64,000 nt of DNA from Nepenthes gracilis. Lineage: Eukaryota > Streptophyta > Magnoliopsida > Caryophyllales > Nepenthaceae. Below, piece by piece: positions 47,108 through 57,153 of this stretch. The position numbers and the translations under genes are program-made. Location of the stretch: assembly GCA_033239525.1 (NCBI GenBank), contig BSYO01000022.1:13650923-13714922 (forward strand), written 5' to 3'. Every line of letters begins with the position of its first letter. Position 1 is the first letter of the stretch. The notes beneath the pieces are model-generated. The model saw nothing but the letters and a program-made list of their open reading frames with translations, was not told the DNA's origin and did no database searches.

Positions 47108-48540
47108 TTACTTCCTCGCTGTACAGTGGGGATAGGTCTTCAGCCTGGTTTCCTTCACACCACAGAAGAGGTCCTTCCTGGCTAGGCTATTTAGTCCCTT
47201 ATCGCTCATGTGGCTTAACCAATGGTGCCACAAGTCAGAGGATTCCTCACTCCTCGAGACATGTATATCTCCTGCTATGATGGGATCTTGCAACACATAC
47301 TAGTTGGAGACCTTCTTTCCCCGGGCAATTATTGGAAATCTTCTAATCAACTTTTATGCCCCTTCATTGAAGGTGTTGTGGCATCCCTCATTATTGAGCC
47401 TATCCACTGAAATCAGATTCAACCAAATGTCTAGGATGTGCCATACGTCCTTGGACAACAATTTGGTCCCAGTGTTGGCGATGAGGGACACGTATCCACA
47501 AATGATGATCGGGATATCCATTTGTTACCTATCTTTATCACTCCAAAATCATTAGGAGTGTAAGATGCGAGAAATTTCCTTCACGATGTGACATATAGGG
47601 ATGCACCGATATTGACCACCCAGTCAGTCTCATGCTTGGCCAAATTTTTCACCTCTTCCTCCTTACACACCAACCAGATGTCACCCTCAGTAACGACCGA
47701 GATCGAGGGTCTCCCCTCATGTCGAGCCTTATCGGCCTTCTCATTATCTTCTGCGTTCTCACTCTTCCATTTATAATAGTGCTTCTTGATATGTTATTTC
47801 TTCCAACAGTGATGGCATTCGAGGTTTTGATATATTGATCGAGACTTACTTTGACTCTTCTATCTGGATTTAGGACCGCGCCCTTTGGTTCTTCCTCGTG
47901 ACTTGGCGACTAGTACTTTGGAGTGTGGAGAGGAGAACCCTTGCAACCAACGTCTCATCTCTTCATTTATCATGACTCCCTTTGCTATTTTCAGAGTCAT
48001 CATACCATTTAGAGAGGTATTGGCGATGGTGATCCGTATCACCTCTCAGGAGTCCAGTAGCATTGTTAACAACCACAAGCCCAACAACTTGTCTTTGAAT
48101 TTGATGTCCATCCCACTCAGTTGGTCCACGCATTGTTGGAACTCGTTTAAGTGGCTGCCAATGGACGTGTGCTCCTTATACTCCACTCGTATCAGTTTCA
48201 TCAAGTGAAACAACTTATTTTTTTCGGTTTTAGAAGTATAGAGCGTCTCTAGCTTCTCTCACAATGTCTTCGCATTTGTCTCATTCCAGATATAATTATA
48301 TATGTTATCGTCCACAAACTGTTGAATATAGTCGCTGACCTATTTATACTCAAAAGCCCATTCCTCCTCAGACTTCGCAGCGGGCTTTTGTGTAGCAAAT
48401 ACTGAAAGATGCATTGTTTTGACGAATAGCAAGTCCTTCATCTTGGTCTACCAAATATCATAATTTGTGCCATTCAAGCAAACTATCTTGTTCCTAACCT
48501 CCATTAATTTTAATGAAGTTAATAGTTGACATCGACAACC
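47108..48540 (-). pseudogene. gag-protease-preintegrase remnant of the old copia
   Basis: On the minus strand, gag lies at about 48540-47860 with VRITIANTSLNGMMTLKIAK-type residues and RGRTKGRGPKSR. A zinc knuckle near 47830-47770 reads CHHCWKK*HIKKHYY, in which a stop interrupts it and the last Cys is Tyr. The protease shows DWVVNIGASLYVTS: the DSG catalytic triplet is NIG. The pre-integrase segment 47296-47108 reads SSDLWHHWLSHMSDKGLNSL and TYPHCTARK, a partly preserved HHCC finger. The catalytic losses show it is dead. Confidence 0.8.
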
Positions 48541-48556
48541 TATCTCAAATACCACT

Positions 48557-49261
48557 TATTAATAATCGGTGATTGCTTTAATGAACCGAGAGAAAAGAAT
48601 GAATAGCGATGATACACAGTAGACAAATAATAATCACATAATAAAGTAAGACACAAGTAATTTATGTAGAAATCCTTTTCTCAATAAGTGAAAAAAATTA
48701 TGGGACAATACGTTTGAAAATCTTCACCATCTAAAATTGATTATATAAACCCAAAATATAAGAATATAAGAACTCGATTCCTTATAGCAGATGGACCCGA
48801 GTAATAGTGAAGATAAGATGAAATAGTTTTTCCTCACTTTTCTCTCTTTCTCTTCTTTTCTCTCATCGATGACGTTCTTTGGTCTGATTTTTACAAGTGT
48901 TTTTGGTAAAATATACTTTTCTTTGCTATCACTCTTCTTTTATAAACTTTAAAACAAGTTTCGCACGCTTTTATTTTGGGCTCGTCGTCCAAGTGTCCTT
49001 TTTTATCATCGTCGATTGCTTCTCAAATTCAACATTTGGTTGCTCATCAGACTTAGTATCACCGATCGCCTCTATACATCTTTGTCTGCTTGACATTCGG
49101 ACTTGGCACTCGGTTCTCCCGCTCGGATCTCCCCAGAACTTATTGCGCACACAAACATACAATACTCCATCTCAATATTGAATCCATGTGTGCTCGTCCA
49201 AACCGTCAGATGACTCGTCAACAGGTTATGGGCCTACAAAGGAGTGACCCATAACACAACA
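48557..49261 (-). repeat. 5' LTR of the old copia
   Basis: On the minus strand it starts TGTTGTGTTATGGGTCACTC at 49261 and ends CCGATTATTAATA at 48557, where the final CA has mutated. The length of 705 bp equals that of its partner. The outer flank is CAAAT. Confidence 0.88.
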
Positions 49262-49639
49262 CAAATGGTAAGCAAATTAAGGCAAATCAACAGCTTGAAA
49301 TTTTGTTTACATCTATAGAAAGTTAGCTTGCAGCTGTGTGGCCAATATTCGATCCAGCATGCAGATCATGTTGTATTAATGTATAATGAAAACAGAATGA
49401 AAACAAATTGCATGAACTGTTTTGCAAAATTTAGACTGGCAGCTTCTTATGAATCAGATCGGTAGCTTTGTCGCTATCTTCTATAGCCTTTTGGCTTCTC
49501 TATTCTCGTCCGTCTTTATTCAAACCTCAATCCTTTTTCTCAGTAAACGCTCCAGTAACAATGGATTTCGTCTCTTTGTGACAAATTGATATCAGAACAG
49601 TCATCATTCCTTTCTCACCACAATTCATCTCAATAGTCT

Positions 49640-50745
49640 TCGAATTTTGTGATGGCCACCAAGAAAAAAAATGGCAAGTATTACACAAAGAACAAGTGAC
49701 ACAATAAAAAAAAAACAAAAATCCTAGATGACAGATTCAGTTTCATGGATCACAAGATGGAGGCTTCATGACAGAAATCAGATAGATTTTACAAGCAAAA
49801 TTTCCTTCTAGTTCCACAAATCAACCACCAGCGCATTCAGCACGTCAGGTAACTTCTATCTTTTCCCCACTACGAACTCAATTTGAAGCTCGAATCCCTC
49901 CTGTGGAATATCACCAACAGTAACCAACCAACCTTCCACCAACCTGAACTTACAATCACTGTGGACTTCACAAAACACCTACCAATCTCAAATGGCAAAA
50001 ATACTATCAAATGGTTCTTGTGGATAAATTCACTAGGTATGCCCACTTTCTCACTTTAGAATATCCCTTCAATGCCGTAACAGTTGCACACCTTTTTTTG
50101 GACAACATTGAAAAACTTAATGGACTTTACTATTATCTCGGATAGCGATGAAATCTTCACAAGCTTATTATGACAAACCATGTTCAAAAAGTTAGGCACA
50201 AAATTTCATTTATCCATTGTATACCATCCTCAAACGGATATTCAATCTGAAAGGGTCAATCAAACATTGGAATGTTGCCTTAGATGTATTACAAGTGAAA
50301 AACTAACCAACTGGCGTCAATGTTTACCTTTTAGTAGAATTGTGGTACAACTCCACATTTCATACTTTATCCAAATGTACCCCTTTTAAGCACTTTATGG
50401 TTATCTTCCCTCTAAATTACCTATGGACCATCTCATTGACCCCCTGGTTGCATCTATACAAACATACCTTCAAAATAGGCACTCCCTCGAAGAGTTCCTC
50501 AAGGAGCAACTGCTCATTTCATAAAATAGAATGGAGGCTCCAGAGATTTGGCGTAGGTATGGTTTATCTCCAATTACAAACATATAGGCAAAATTGTATC
50601 TCTCGAAAAATCCTCAAAGTTCGCTTCAAAGTATTATGACCCATTTCTAATATAAGCAAAGCTGAGACAGGTGGCAACCGACTGACATTGCCTCCTCAAG
50701 TGAGACTCATCCTATTTTTCACGTGTATCTGTTAAAGAAATGGAT
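49640..50745 (+). pseudogene. gag stub fused by deletion to integrase, short-LTR gypsy
   Basis: After the LTR, a stub reads ILDDRFSFMDHKMEA, like the N-terminus of plant gypsy gag. A deletion then joins it near 49950 to integrase: MVLVDKFTRYAHFLTLEYPF, HLFLDNIEKLNGL, KLGTKFHLSIVYHPQTD and SERVNQTLECCLRC. WYNSTFHTLSKCTPF and VASIQTY-like residues follow at about 50340-50470. The catalytic first Asp (VD) and the HPQTDIQSERVN segment remain visible. The frame is broken repeatedly. It continues across the copia insertion to a chromodomain-like tail at 56345-56400 (ISKQFPSF-EPKNLV). Confidence 0.8.
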
Positions 50746-50750
50746 TGGCA

Positions 50751-51453
50751 TGTTGGGGTCACTCCCGAGTGGCTTATGTATTCGGATTCCATTGGAGAAT
50801 GGACGAGGACTTTGTTTGAGGCGTCATGACCGAGAGGACTTGGACGGGGACTCCATCCCTGCGTGCGTTGACTTATTCTCTCATTAATGATCTACGGCAG
50901 CAATAAATGCGGACAGGCTACTGGTGCAGCCTGATTGGAAGTTGGTGGCGGTCACAACTTTCAAGGTGTTGCAGGCCTGGCAGGCGTGCGCCTGGCAGGT
51001 GGCCTGGCAGGCAACATGCCCTGCCACCCTAGGGGCTAGGGTGGCTGGGTAGCCTCTTAGGATGGTAAATATATATATATTTATTTACATGTATATATAT
51101 GTGTAGAGATCATTTTAATGTGGTGTGTGTGAGGTTGGTGAGTTGTGGTGTGTGCCTTTGTGAGCAACCACTTTGTGAGACTTGTGAGAGAAACACTTTA
51201 GTGAGAGAAGGTTGTACACTTGAGATTGTTTTTCTTTAGTTTGAGCTTGTGTAGCCAACACTTGTAAACAATCCATTTATAGTGTATTCTTTCGTGGTTT
51301 TTTCCTTACTTATAGAAGGGTTTTCCACGTTAAACTCGTGTGTTCCCTCTCATATTTTCTCTCTCTACCTCTCTCGTCCGTCCGAGAGCCTTTGCTCTCT
51401 GTTCCTGTCCGAGCGTTGTGTCCGCTCGGCCTTCCGTGCGTTTTGCTCCAACA
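50751..51453 (+). repeat. 5' LTR of the young copia
   Basis: TGTTGGGGTCACTCCCGAGT opens it and GCGTTTTGCTCCAACA closes it (703 bp). A TATA-like run lies near 51066-51080. The motif CCTGGCAGG is present three times at 50976-51011, against one related copy in the 3' LTR. Confidence 0.96.
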
Positions 51454-51455
51454 AG

Positions 51456-51466
51456 TGGTATCAGAG
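51456..51466 (+). other. Primer-binding site of the young copia
   Basis: TGGTATCAGAG, complementary to the 3' end of initiator tRNA-Met, lies two bases after the 5' LTR. The twelfth base of the usual site (C) is A. Confidence 0.9.
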
Positions 51467-51508
51467 AGACAAGGTTGCTTGTACGGTGATCTTTGCCTGT
51501 TATCAGAA

Positions 51509-52295
51509 ATGGAGTTTGGCAGCAAGATGGTTTGTTTGAACGGTTCAAACTTTGACATCTGGCAGAGCAAAATGTCTGACTTGCTTTTCGTCAAATCTAT
51601 GCACGATCAGGTCTTCTCCTCAGAAAAATCGTCGACGAAAACGGACAAGGTCTGGGCGTTGGAGCACAAACAGGTGTGCGGGTTCATCCGGCAGTTTGTG
51701 GACGAGAACGTGTATAACCATGTTCGTAGGGAGACAAACGCCAAAGCCCTTTGGGAGAAGCTGGAGAAGCTCTTTGCCTCCAAATCTGGTAACAATAAAA
51801 TTTACCATTTGATGCGGTTGGTCCATATGCGGTACAAGGACGGATCTTCCATTTGCCGACCACTTAAACGAGTTTGAGGGATGCGTGGACCGGCTCAACA
51901 AGATGGGCATTAAGTTCGAGGACGAAGTGCCAGGGACTTTGGCTCCTAGCAACCCTCCCGGACTCATGGGAAACCATGAGGGTCACGATCGCTAACACAC
52001 TCGAACAAAGGTGGGTGACACCGGAGATGGTGAAGGGAGCTGTCTTTGAACGAGGAAATACGACGGCTTTCTCGGTGGTACGTCTCGCCTCTCGGCCCTC
52101 GAGGTCCTTGTCACGGAATCAAGGGGAAGAAGCCGAGGACGTGGCCCAAAGTCCGAAGACAAAGGGCGGAGTAAGTCACGTTCTCGGTACCAAGATATGG
52201 AGTGCCATCATTGTGGCAAGAAGGGCCACATCAAAAAGTTCAGCTACAAATGGAAGCGTGAGAACGCTGGGAGGCAGAAGGGCGAAAAGAGATGA
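51509..52295 (+). pseudogene. gag of the young copia, frameshifted
   Basis: ATG at 51509 opens MEFGSKMVCLNGSNFDIWQS, a Tnt1-type gag start. It continues through ETNAKALWEKLEKLFASKSG to about 51848. A first shift moves to FADHLNEFEGCVDRLNKMGI, a second near 51928 to LLATLPDSWETMRVTIANTL, and a third before the zinc knuckle at 52203. The knuckle reads CHHCGKKGHIKKFS: the last ligand Cys is Ser. An in-frame TGA follows at 52293. Gag would form the particle shell, but this copy cannot make it. Confidence 0.9.
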
Positions 52296-52322
52296 GGCGA
52301 GGAAGAGTCCTCGATCTCTGTT

Positions 52323-53831
52323 GTGACAGAAGAGGATCTTCTCTTAACCTGTGAGTCTGAGGACTTGATGGCTGTGGCAAAACAGTCCTCGGATTGGGCA
52401 GTGGACTCTGGCGCTTCAGCTCATGTTACCTCCAGGAGAGAACTGTTCTCCACTTATGCTCCTTGTGCCCCAGGAGTACTGAGAATGGGCAATAAGCAGA
52501 CGTCCGAGTTCATCGGACGTGGAGACATCACGTTGGTGATGAGTACTGGAGCCCGGCTAACTTTGAAGGACGTCCGGCAAGTCCCTGACATTAGGCTGAA
52601 CATCATCTCAGTTGGGCGACTGGATGATGAAGGTTACTGCAGCGTCTTCTGTGACGGCAGTATCAAAATGACCAAGGGCTCCATGGTCATTGCCCGAGGA
52701 ACTAAGGCATCTGGCCTTTATATCTTGAAAGCTCAGGCTGAAGTAGCTGAGGTGAATGCCACCAGGAGTGCGGAGTCATCGGATCTCTGGCACAAGAGGC
52801 TCGGACACATGAGTGAGCGTGGCATGAGTCACTTGGCCAAGAAGAGTCTCATCCCTGAGGTGGATGGAGACATGCCTAGGACGTGTCCTCACTGCATGGC
52901 GGGGAAATAAAGAAGAGTCTCCTTCTCCGGAGACGTAACTTCCAAGAAGTCCGAGATCTTGGAGCTTGTACACACGGACGTGTGTGGCCCTCTCCCGGAG
53001 AAGTCTTTTGGAGGTGCACAGTACTTTGTGACCTTTATAGACGATTGCTCGAGGAAGTTGTGGGTGTTTCCACTGAAGACCAAGGACCAGGTCGCGGAAA
53101 CTTTTCATCAGTTCCACGTCCTTGTTGAGCGGGAGACCGGGAGGAGACTGAAGGCAGTAAGGAGCGACAACGGTGGCGAGTACATTGGATGGTTTGATGT
53201 CTATTGCAGAACCCATGGCATCAAACATCAGAAGACTCCACCAAAGACGCCACAGTTGAACGGAGTGGCCGAGAGGATGAACCGCACTCTCATGGAAAGG
53301 GTTAGGTGCATGCTGTCTGAGGCAAGGCTGCGAGGATCTTTTTGGGCCGAGGCCTTTAGGACGGCCGCCCATGTTATTAACTGCTCGCCCAGTAAGCCTC
53401 TGCACGGGGAAGTCCCTGAGCTGATTTGGACCGGGAAAGAACCATCATACAGTCATCTGCGGACTTTTGGCTGCAAGGCCTTTGTCCATGTTCCGAGAGA
53501 TGAGAGGACCAAACTGGAGCCAAAGACACTACAATGTGTTTTTCTGGGCTATGGTGAGGAAGAATTTGGGTACAGACTTTATGACCCAAAAATAAAGAAG
53601 CTGGTTCGTTCCCGCGATGTGGTCTTCGTTGAGGACGAGACCATAGAGGACATTAAGAAAGATGAGAAGTCTCTTTCCAGTACTTCCCGGATGGACACAG
53701 TTGAGATTGAAACTGTCCGTCCTGTACCTCTTGGGTCCGATGTCCTCGGATCAAGAGCAACTGCCAACCAGGATCAGGTGAGTACAACGCCTCGGGATCA
53801 AGTTGAAGATGTGGTACCTCGGCGGGGGTGA
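52323..53831 (+). pseudogene. Protease and integrase of the young copia, one nonsense mutation
   Basis: The protease reads DWAVDSGASAHVTS with an intact DSG. The integrase zinc finger carries LWHKRLGHMSERG and CPHCMAGK. A single in-frame TAA at 52908-52910, where related elements have Gln, interrupts just after the finger. The same frame continues with LELVHTDVCGPLPEKSFGG (first Asp), VRSDNGGEYIG (second Asp) and GVAERMNRTLMERV (Glu), then RDVVFVEDETIED. A TGA at 53829 closes the frame. Integrase normally joins the cDNA to the genome, and apart from the one stop its catalytic triad is preserved. Confidence 0.93.
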
Positions 53832-53987
53832 GGTAGCCCAAGTGAGACGGTCGTCCTGCAGTGAGACGTCCGTCCGTCCGTCGCCTTCCAGCCCGGTGAG
53901 TTTGTCCTCCTCACCGATCTTTGGAGAACCGCAGAGGACTTCAAGAGGCCATGAGCAGGTACCGAGAAGGATAAATAGTTTGAAGCC

Positions 53988-55499
53988 ATGGATGAAGAAA
54001 TGACTTCCCTTCATGAGAACCATACGTTTCAGCTGGCGGAATTGCCTAAGGGGAAGAAGGCTCTGAAAAATAAATGGGTCTTCAGGCTGAAGGCGACCGA
54101 GGACCCGAGCGCCCCAAGACACAAGGCAAGACTTGTGGTCAAGGGATTTGGTCAACGAAAGGGTGTTGACTTTGATGAAATTTTTGCGCTCGTTGTGAAG
54201 ATGTCCTCGGTCCGTGTAGTGCTCGGACTGGTAGCAGCGTTGGACCTGGAGGTTGAGCAACTAGATGTCCGAACGGCCTTTCTCCATGGAGATCTAGAGG
54301 AAGAGATCTACATGGAGCAACCAGACGGTTTTGAAGTAAAAAGGAAAGGAGGGACTTGTTTATCGTTTGAAGAAGAGCTTGTATGGGCTGAAACAAGCTC
54401 CGAGACAGTGGTACCGGAAGTTCGAGTCTGTTATGGTCAAGCAAGGTTACCATAAAACTTCCTCGGACCACTGTGTCTTTGTGCAAAAGTTCTCGGACAA
54501 TGATTTCGTCATCCTTCTCCTTTATGTGGACGACATGCTGGTTGTCGGATTAATAGTACTCGGATCATGGAGTCAAGAAGCAACTGGGACATCTTTCACC
54601 ATGAAAGACCTCGGACAGCCGTAAAAGGTCTCGGGAATCGGGATTTTTCGCGACCGAGAGGGCAAGAAGCTTTGGCTGTCCCTGTGAGGGTTATATTAAA
54701 AGGTGCTTCGAGATTCAAATGGAAGGGTCCAAGCCTCACAAAGACCCCATTGGCCAACCATTTCAGACTGAGTAAGCAGCAATGTCCGTCCTCGGACACT
54801 GAGACGGCGCGCATGAGTAAGGTTCCTTACTCCTCGGCCGTTGGCAGTCTTATATACGCGGCCGTATGTACGCGGCCGGACATTGCTCATGCAGTTGGCC
54901 TTGTTAGCAGATTTCTATCAAACCCAGGGATGGAGCATTGGTCTGCGGTGAAGTGGATCTTCAGAAATTTGCGCAGGACCTCCAAGGTGGGTTTGATGTT
55001 TGGAAAAGAGAAGCCTCAGTTAATTGCGTACACGGACGCAGATATGGCCGGGGACATTGATTCTAGGAAATCAACGTCCAGATACTTGGTAAAATTTGCG
55101 GGAGGGGCAGTCTCCTGGCAGTCTAAGTTACAGAAGTGCGTCGCTCTCTCGACCACAGAAGCAAAATTCATTGCCGTGACCGAGGCCTGCAAGGAAATGC
55201 TATGGATGAAGAGGTTCGTCCAAGAATTGGGTCTAAAGCAAGAGGCGTACGAGATTCTTTGTGATAGTCAGAGTGCCATTCACTTGTGCAAGAACTCCTC
55301 ATTCCATTCTCGGTCAAAGCACATTGACGTGCGATATCATTGGGTGAGAGATGTTTTTGATGATGGGCAGCTGTCAATTGGAAAGGTCCGCTCAGACGAA
55401 AATGGGTCAGACATGATGACCAAGGTTTTGCCAAAGGGAAAGCTGGAAGCTTGTTGTGACATTGCTGGTCTAACTGACTTTACTCCCACTCGGTCGTGA
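53988..55499 (+). pseudogene. Reverse transcriptase and RNase H of the young copia, frameshifted
   Basis: RT starts with MDEEMTSLHENHTFQLAELP and KNKWVFRLK. It includes VEQLDVRTAFLHGDLEEEIY and, after a shift near 54356, KKSLYGLKQAPRQWYRKFES and YVDDM (catalytic, 54523-54534). Further shifts and stops lie between about 54620 and 54740. RNase H is open to 55499: GSLIYAAVCTRPDIAHAVGL, AYTDADMAGDIDSRKSTSRY, ALSTTEAKFIAVTEACKEML, CDSQSAIHL and HIDVRYHWVRDV. The Asp-Glu-Asp residues of RNase H are present. The TTEAKF spelling replaces the commoner TTEAEY. Confidence 0.93.
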
Positions 55500-55506
55500 G
55501 GGGAAG
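55498..55506 (+). other. Polypurine tract of the young copia
   Basis: GAGGGGAAG lies two bases before the 3' LTR, where second-strand synthesis would start. The old copia (40550-49261) has the same GAGGGGAAG. Confidence 0.85.
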
Positions 55507-55508
55507 TT

Positions 55509-56185
55509 TGTTGGGGTCACTCCCGAGTGGCTTATGTCTGCGGACTCCATTGGAGAATGGACGAGGACTTTGTTTGAGGCGTCATGACCGAGAGGACTTG
55601 GACGGGGACTCCATCCCTGCGTGCGTTGACTTATTCTCTCATTAATGATCTACGGCAAAGAATAAATGCGGACAAGCCTCTTTGTGCGGCTGATTGGAAG
55701 TTGGTGGCGGCCACAACTTCCAAGGTGTTGCAGGCCTGCCAGGCAACATGCCCTGCCACCCTAGGAGCTAGGGTGGCTGGGTAGCCTCCTAGGATGGTAA
55801 ATATATATATATTTATTTACATGTATATATATGTGTAGAGATCATTTTAATGTGGTGTGTGTGAGGTTGGTGAGTTGTGGTGTGTGCCTTTGTGAGCAAC
55901 CACTTTGTGAGACTTGTGAGAGAAACACTTTACTGAGAGAAAGTTGTACACTTGAGATTATTTTTCTTTAGTTTGAGCTTGTGTAGCCAACACTTGTAAA
56001 CAATCCATTTATAGTGTATTCTTTCGTGGTTTTTCCCTTACTTATAGAAGGGTTTTTCACGTTAAACTCGTGTGTTCCCTCTCATATTTTCTCTCTCTAC
56101 CTCTCTCGTCCGTCCGAGAGCCTTTGCTCTCTGTTCCTGTCCGAGCATTGTGTCCGCTCGGCCTTCCGCGCGTTTTGCTCCAACA
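55509..56185 (+). repeat. 3' LTR of the young copia
   Basis: It is 677 bp with the same termini as the 5' LTR. It lacks the extra CCTGGCAGG copies. It is preceded by the polypurine tract and followed by TGGCA. Confidence 0.96.
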
Positions 56186-56422
56186 TGGCATTCATCAAGA
56201 AGCAAAGCAAACACTGTCACTCTTACTAATCGGGATTCTTTTCTGATAGAACCTCAGCAAATACTATACACCAGGACAATAATTAGAGGTTATAATCCAA
56301 TCAAACAATGGATTATTCACTTGACTAATCTCTGATACTACTCGGGAGGACTCTTCATTCATTTCCAAACAGTTTCCATCATTCATTTTTGAGCCAAAGA
56401 ATTTGGTCAATGGGGTGGTAGT

Positions 56423-56893
56423 GGTTACATGAGAAGTGAAGAGGTACTCAATGAACAAACTTAGCAGACCATTATCAATCAAACCGTAAGCAGAGGAAGC
56501 AACACATCAACAGACATCAAATCTAGCAAATAGTCAGCAAACCGGAGGCCGTTAATAGCTTGAAGAACTCAACTGACATAGTTACTCAAATGAGTCATTG
56601 GAGCAAATTAGTACTTTAGGGGGGCAAACTCTATTTACATCGGTAGAAAGTTTGCATTTGTGTGGACAATATTCAATGTATCATGTAGACCATTTCGTAT
56701 AAATGTAGCATGAAAGGAGCTTGGATGAATTGTTATGCAAATTTTAGTCTGCCTGCTTCTTAGGAATTAAATAAGTAGCTTTGTCTCCATTTTCTTTTGC
56801 CTTTTGCTTTCTCTATCCTATTCCTTCCTTCTAACCTCGGTCCTTATTCTCACTAAACTCTCCAGTAACAAGGGATTTCATCTAGTTGCTACA
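56423..56893 (+). repeat. 3' LTR of the short-LTR gypsy
   Basis: It starts TGGTTACATGAG after a purine-rich GGGGTGGTAG and contains a TATA-like GTATAAATGTAG near 56698. It ends TTGCTACA at 56893. It is collinear with the split 5' LTR and substantially diverged. Confidence 0.65.
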
Positions 56894-57153
56894 TGAGATT
56901 CCTCTGGACCCAAAGGATCCAGAGAAGATGTCCAAGTCGGATTCTCTATAGTTAGGACCTGAAGTAGGAGCTAACCAACTTCTTGCAAAGCAGTCACAAT
57001 GTCTTTGTAGGGATGCTGACTGACAGGCCTGAACCCAACAGGAATGATGGTCCATAAATTGAATGTCATACATGGGCATAAGCTCGTCTGGCAGATATGA
57101 TGGAGTCGATCTATGGAAAAGCTAAAGGATGTGAGTGCTAAAGCTAAGAAACT
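56894..57153 (+). pseudogene. Tat-lineage pol, segment before RT
   Basis: Frames give IPLDPKDPEKMSKSDS-like residues, ELTNFLQSSHNVFVGMLTD and further on HKLNV-like sequence. These match the segment L..FL..N.DVFAW...DMPG..P that precedes RT in Tat elements. It resumes straight after the gypsy 3' LTR and ends at the gag-only element (57154). Confidence 0.6.

Larger units (their letters stand above)
40550..49261 (-). mobile_element. Tork/Tnt1-like Ty1/copia element, old, minus strand
   Basis: LTRs at 49261-48557 and 41254-40550 are both 705 bp, and the exact target-site duplication is CAAAT (40545-40549 and 49262-49266). A primer-binding site (minus AGTGGTATTTGAGA) follows the 5' LTR and the polypurine tract GAGGGGAAG precedes the 3' LTR. 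Gag, protease, integrase, RT and RNase H follow in copia order on the minus strand. The LTRs differ at roughly one position in five over the 130 bases I compared, mostly transitions, so the insertion is old. A 3.1-kb solo LTR interrupts integrase. Without it the element would be about 5.6 kb. Its residues follow the copia at 50751-56185 closely, so the two belong to related families. Confidence 0.9.
40453..49583 (+). repeat. 5' LTR of the short-LTR gypsy, split by a copia
   Basis: The two pieces, 40453-40549 and 49267-49583, together make about 414 bp. The first shares ATTATCAATCAA and AACACATC with the 3' LTR. The second shares TTTACATC.GTAGAAAGTT, GGCTTCTCTAT-like and CTCCAGTAACA segments. 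Confidence 0.7.
50751..56185 (+). mobile_element. Tork/Tnt1-like Ty1/copia element, youngest insertion in the window
   Basis: It is 5435 bp with both LTRs (50751-51453 and 55509-56185), terminal TGTTGG/CCAACA and an exact target-site duplication TGGCA (50746-50750, 56186-56190). A primer-binding site for initiator tRNA-Met lies at 51456-51466 and a polypurine tract at 55498-55506. The internal region codes gag, protease, integrase, RT and RNase H in copia order. About two dozen differences by eye separate the LTRs (roughly 3 percent), apart from a 26-bp net indel, so it is the most recent insertion. Coding is still broken by several frameshifts and stops. It sits in integrase of the short-LTR gypsy. 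Confidence 0.95.
40453..56893 (+). mobile_element. Short-LTR Ty3/gypsy with internal deletion, host of two copia insertions
   Basis: The 5' LTR begins TGTTACATAA at 40453, is interrupted by a copia (40550-49261) and ends TTTGTGACA at 49583. Then come a degenerate primer-binding site (ATTGATATCAGAAC), a gag stub, a deletion into integrase (49990-50745), a second copia insertion (50751-56185), the integrase tail (56191-56420) and the 3' LTR (56423-56893). Flanking bases taaga (40448-40452) and tgaga (56894-56898) differ at one position and are taken as the target-site duplication. Most of pol (PR, RT, RNase H) is missing. The LTR end and primer-binding site match the intron 5 gypsy, so both may be one Reina-like family. 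Confidence 0.75.

Noticed and set aside
49295..49583. A short (about 280-bp) LTR starting at 49304 as the complete 5' LTR of the short-LTR gypsy
   Set aside because: Similarity with the 3' LTR continues to the left of 49304 and across the copia into 40453-40549. The near-matching flanks taaga/tgaga also fit the longer LTR.
52776..53405. Minus-strand open frame of 209 codons over the young copia
   Set aside because: It is a shadow of the plus-strand integrase, which carries the catalytic triad. The minus-strand translation has no recognisable motif.
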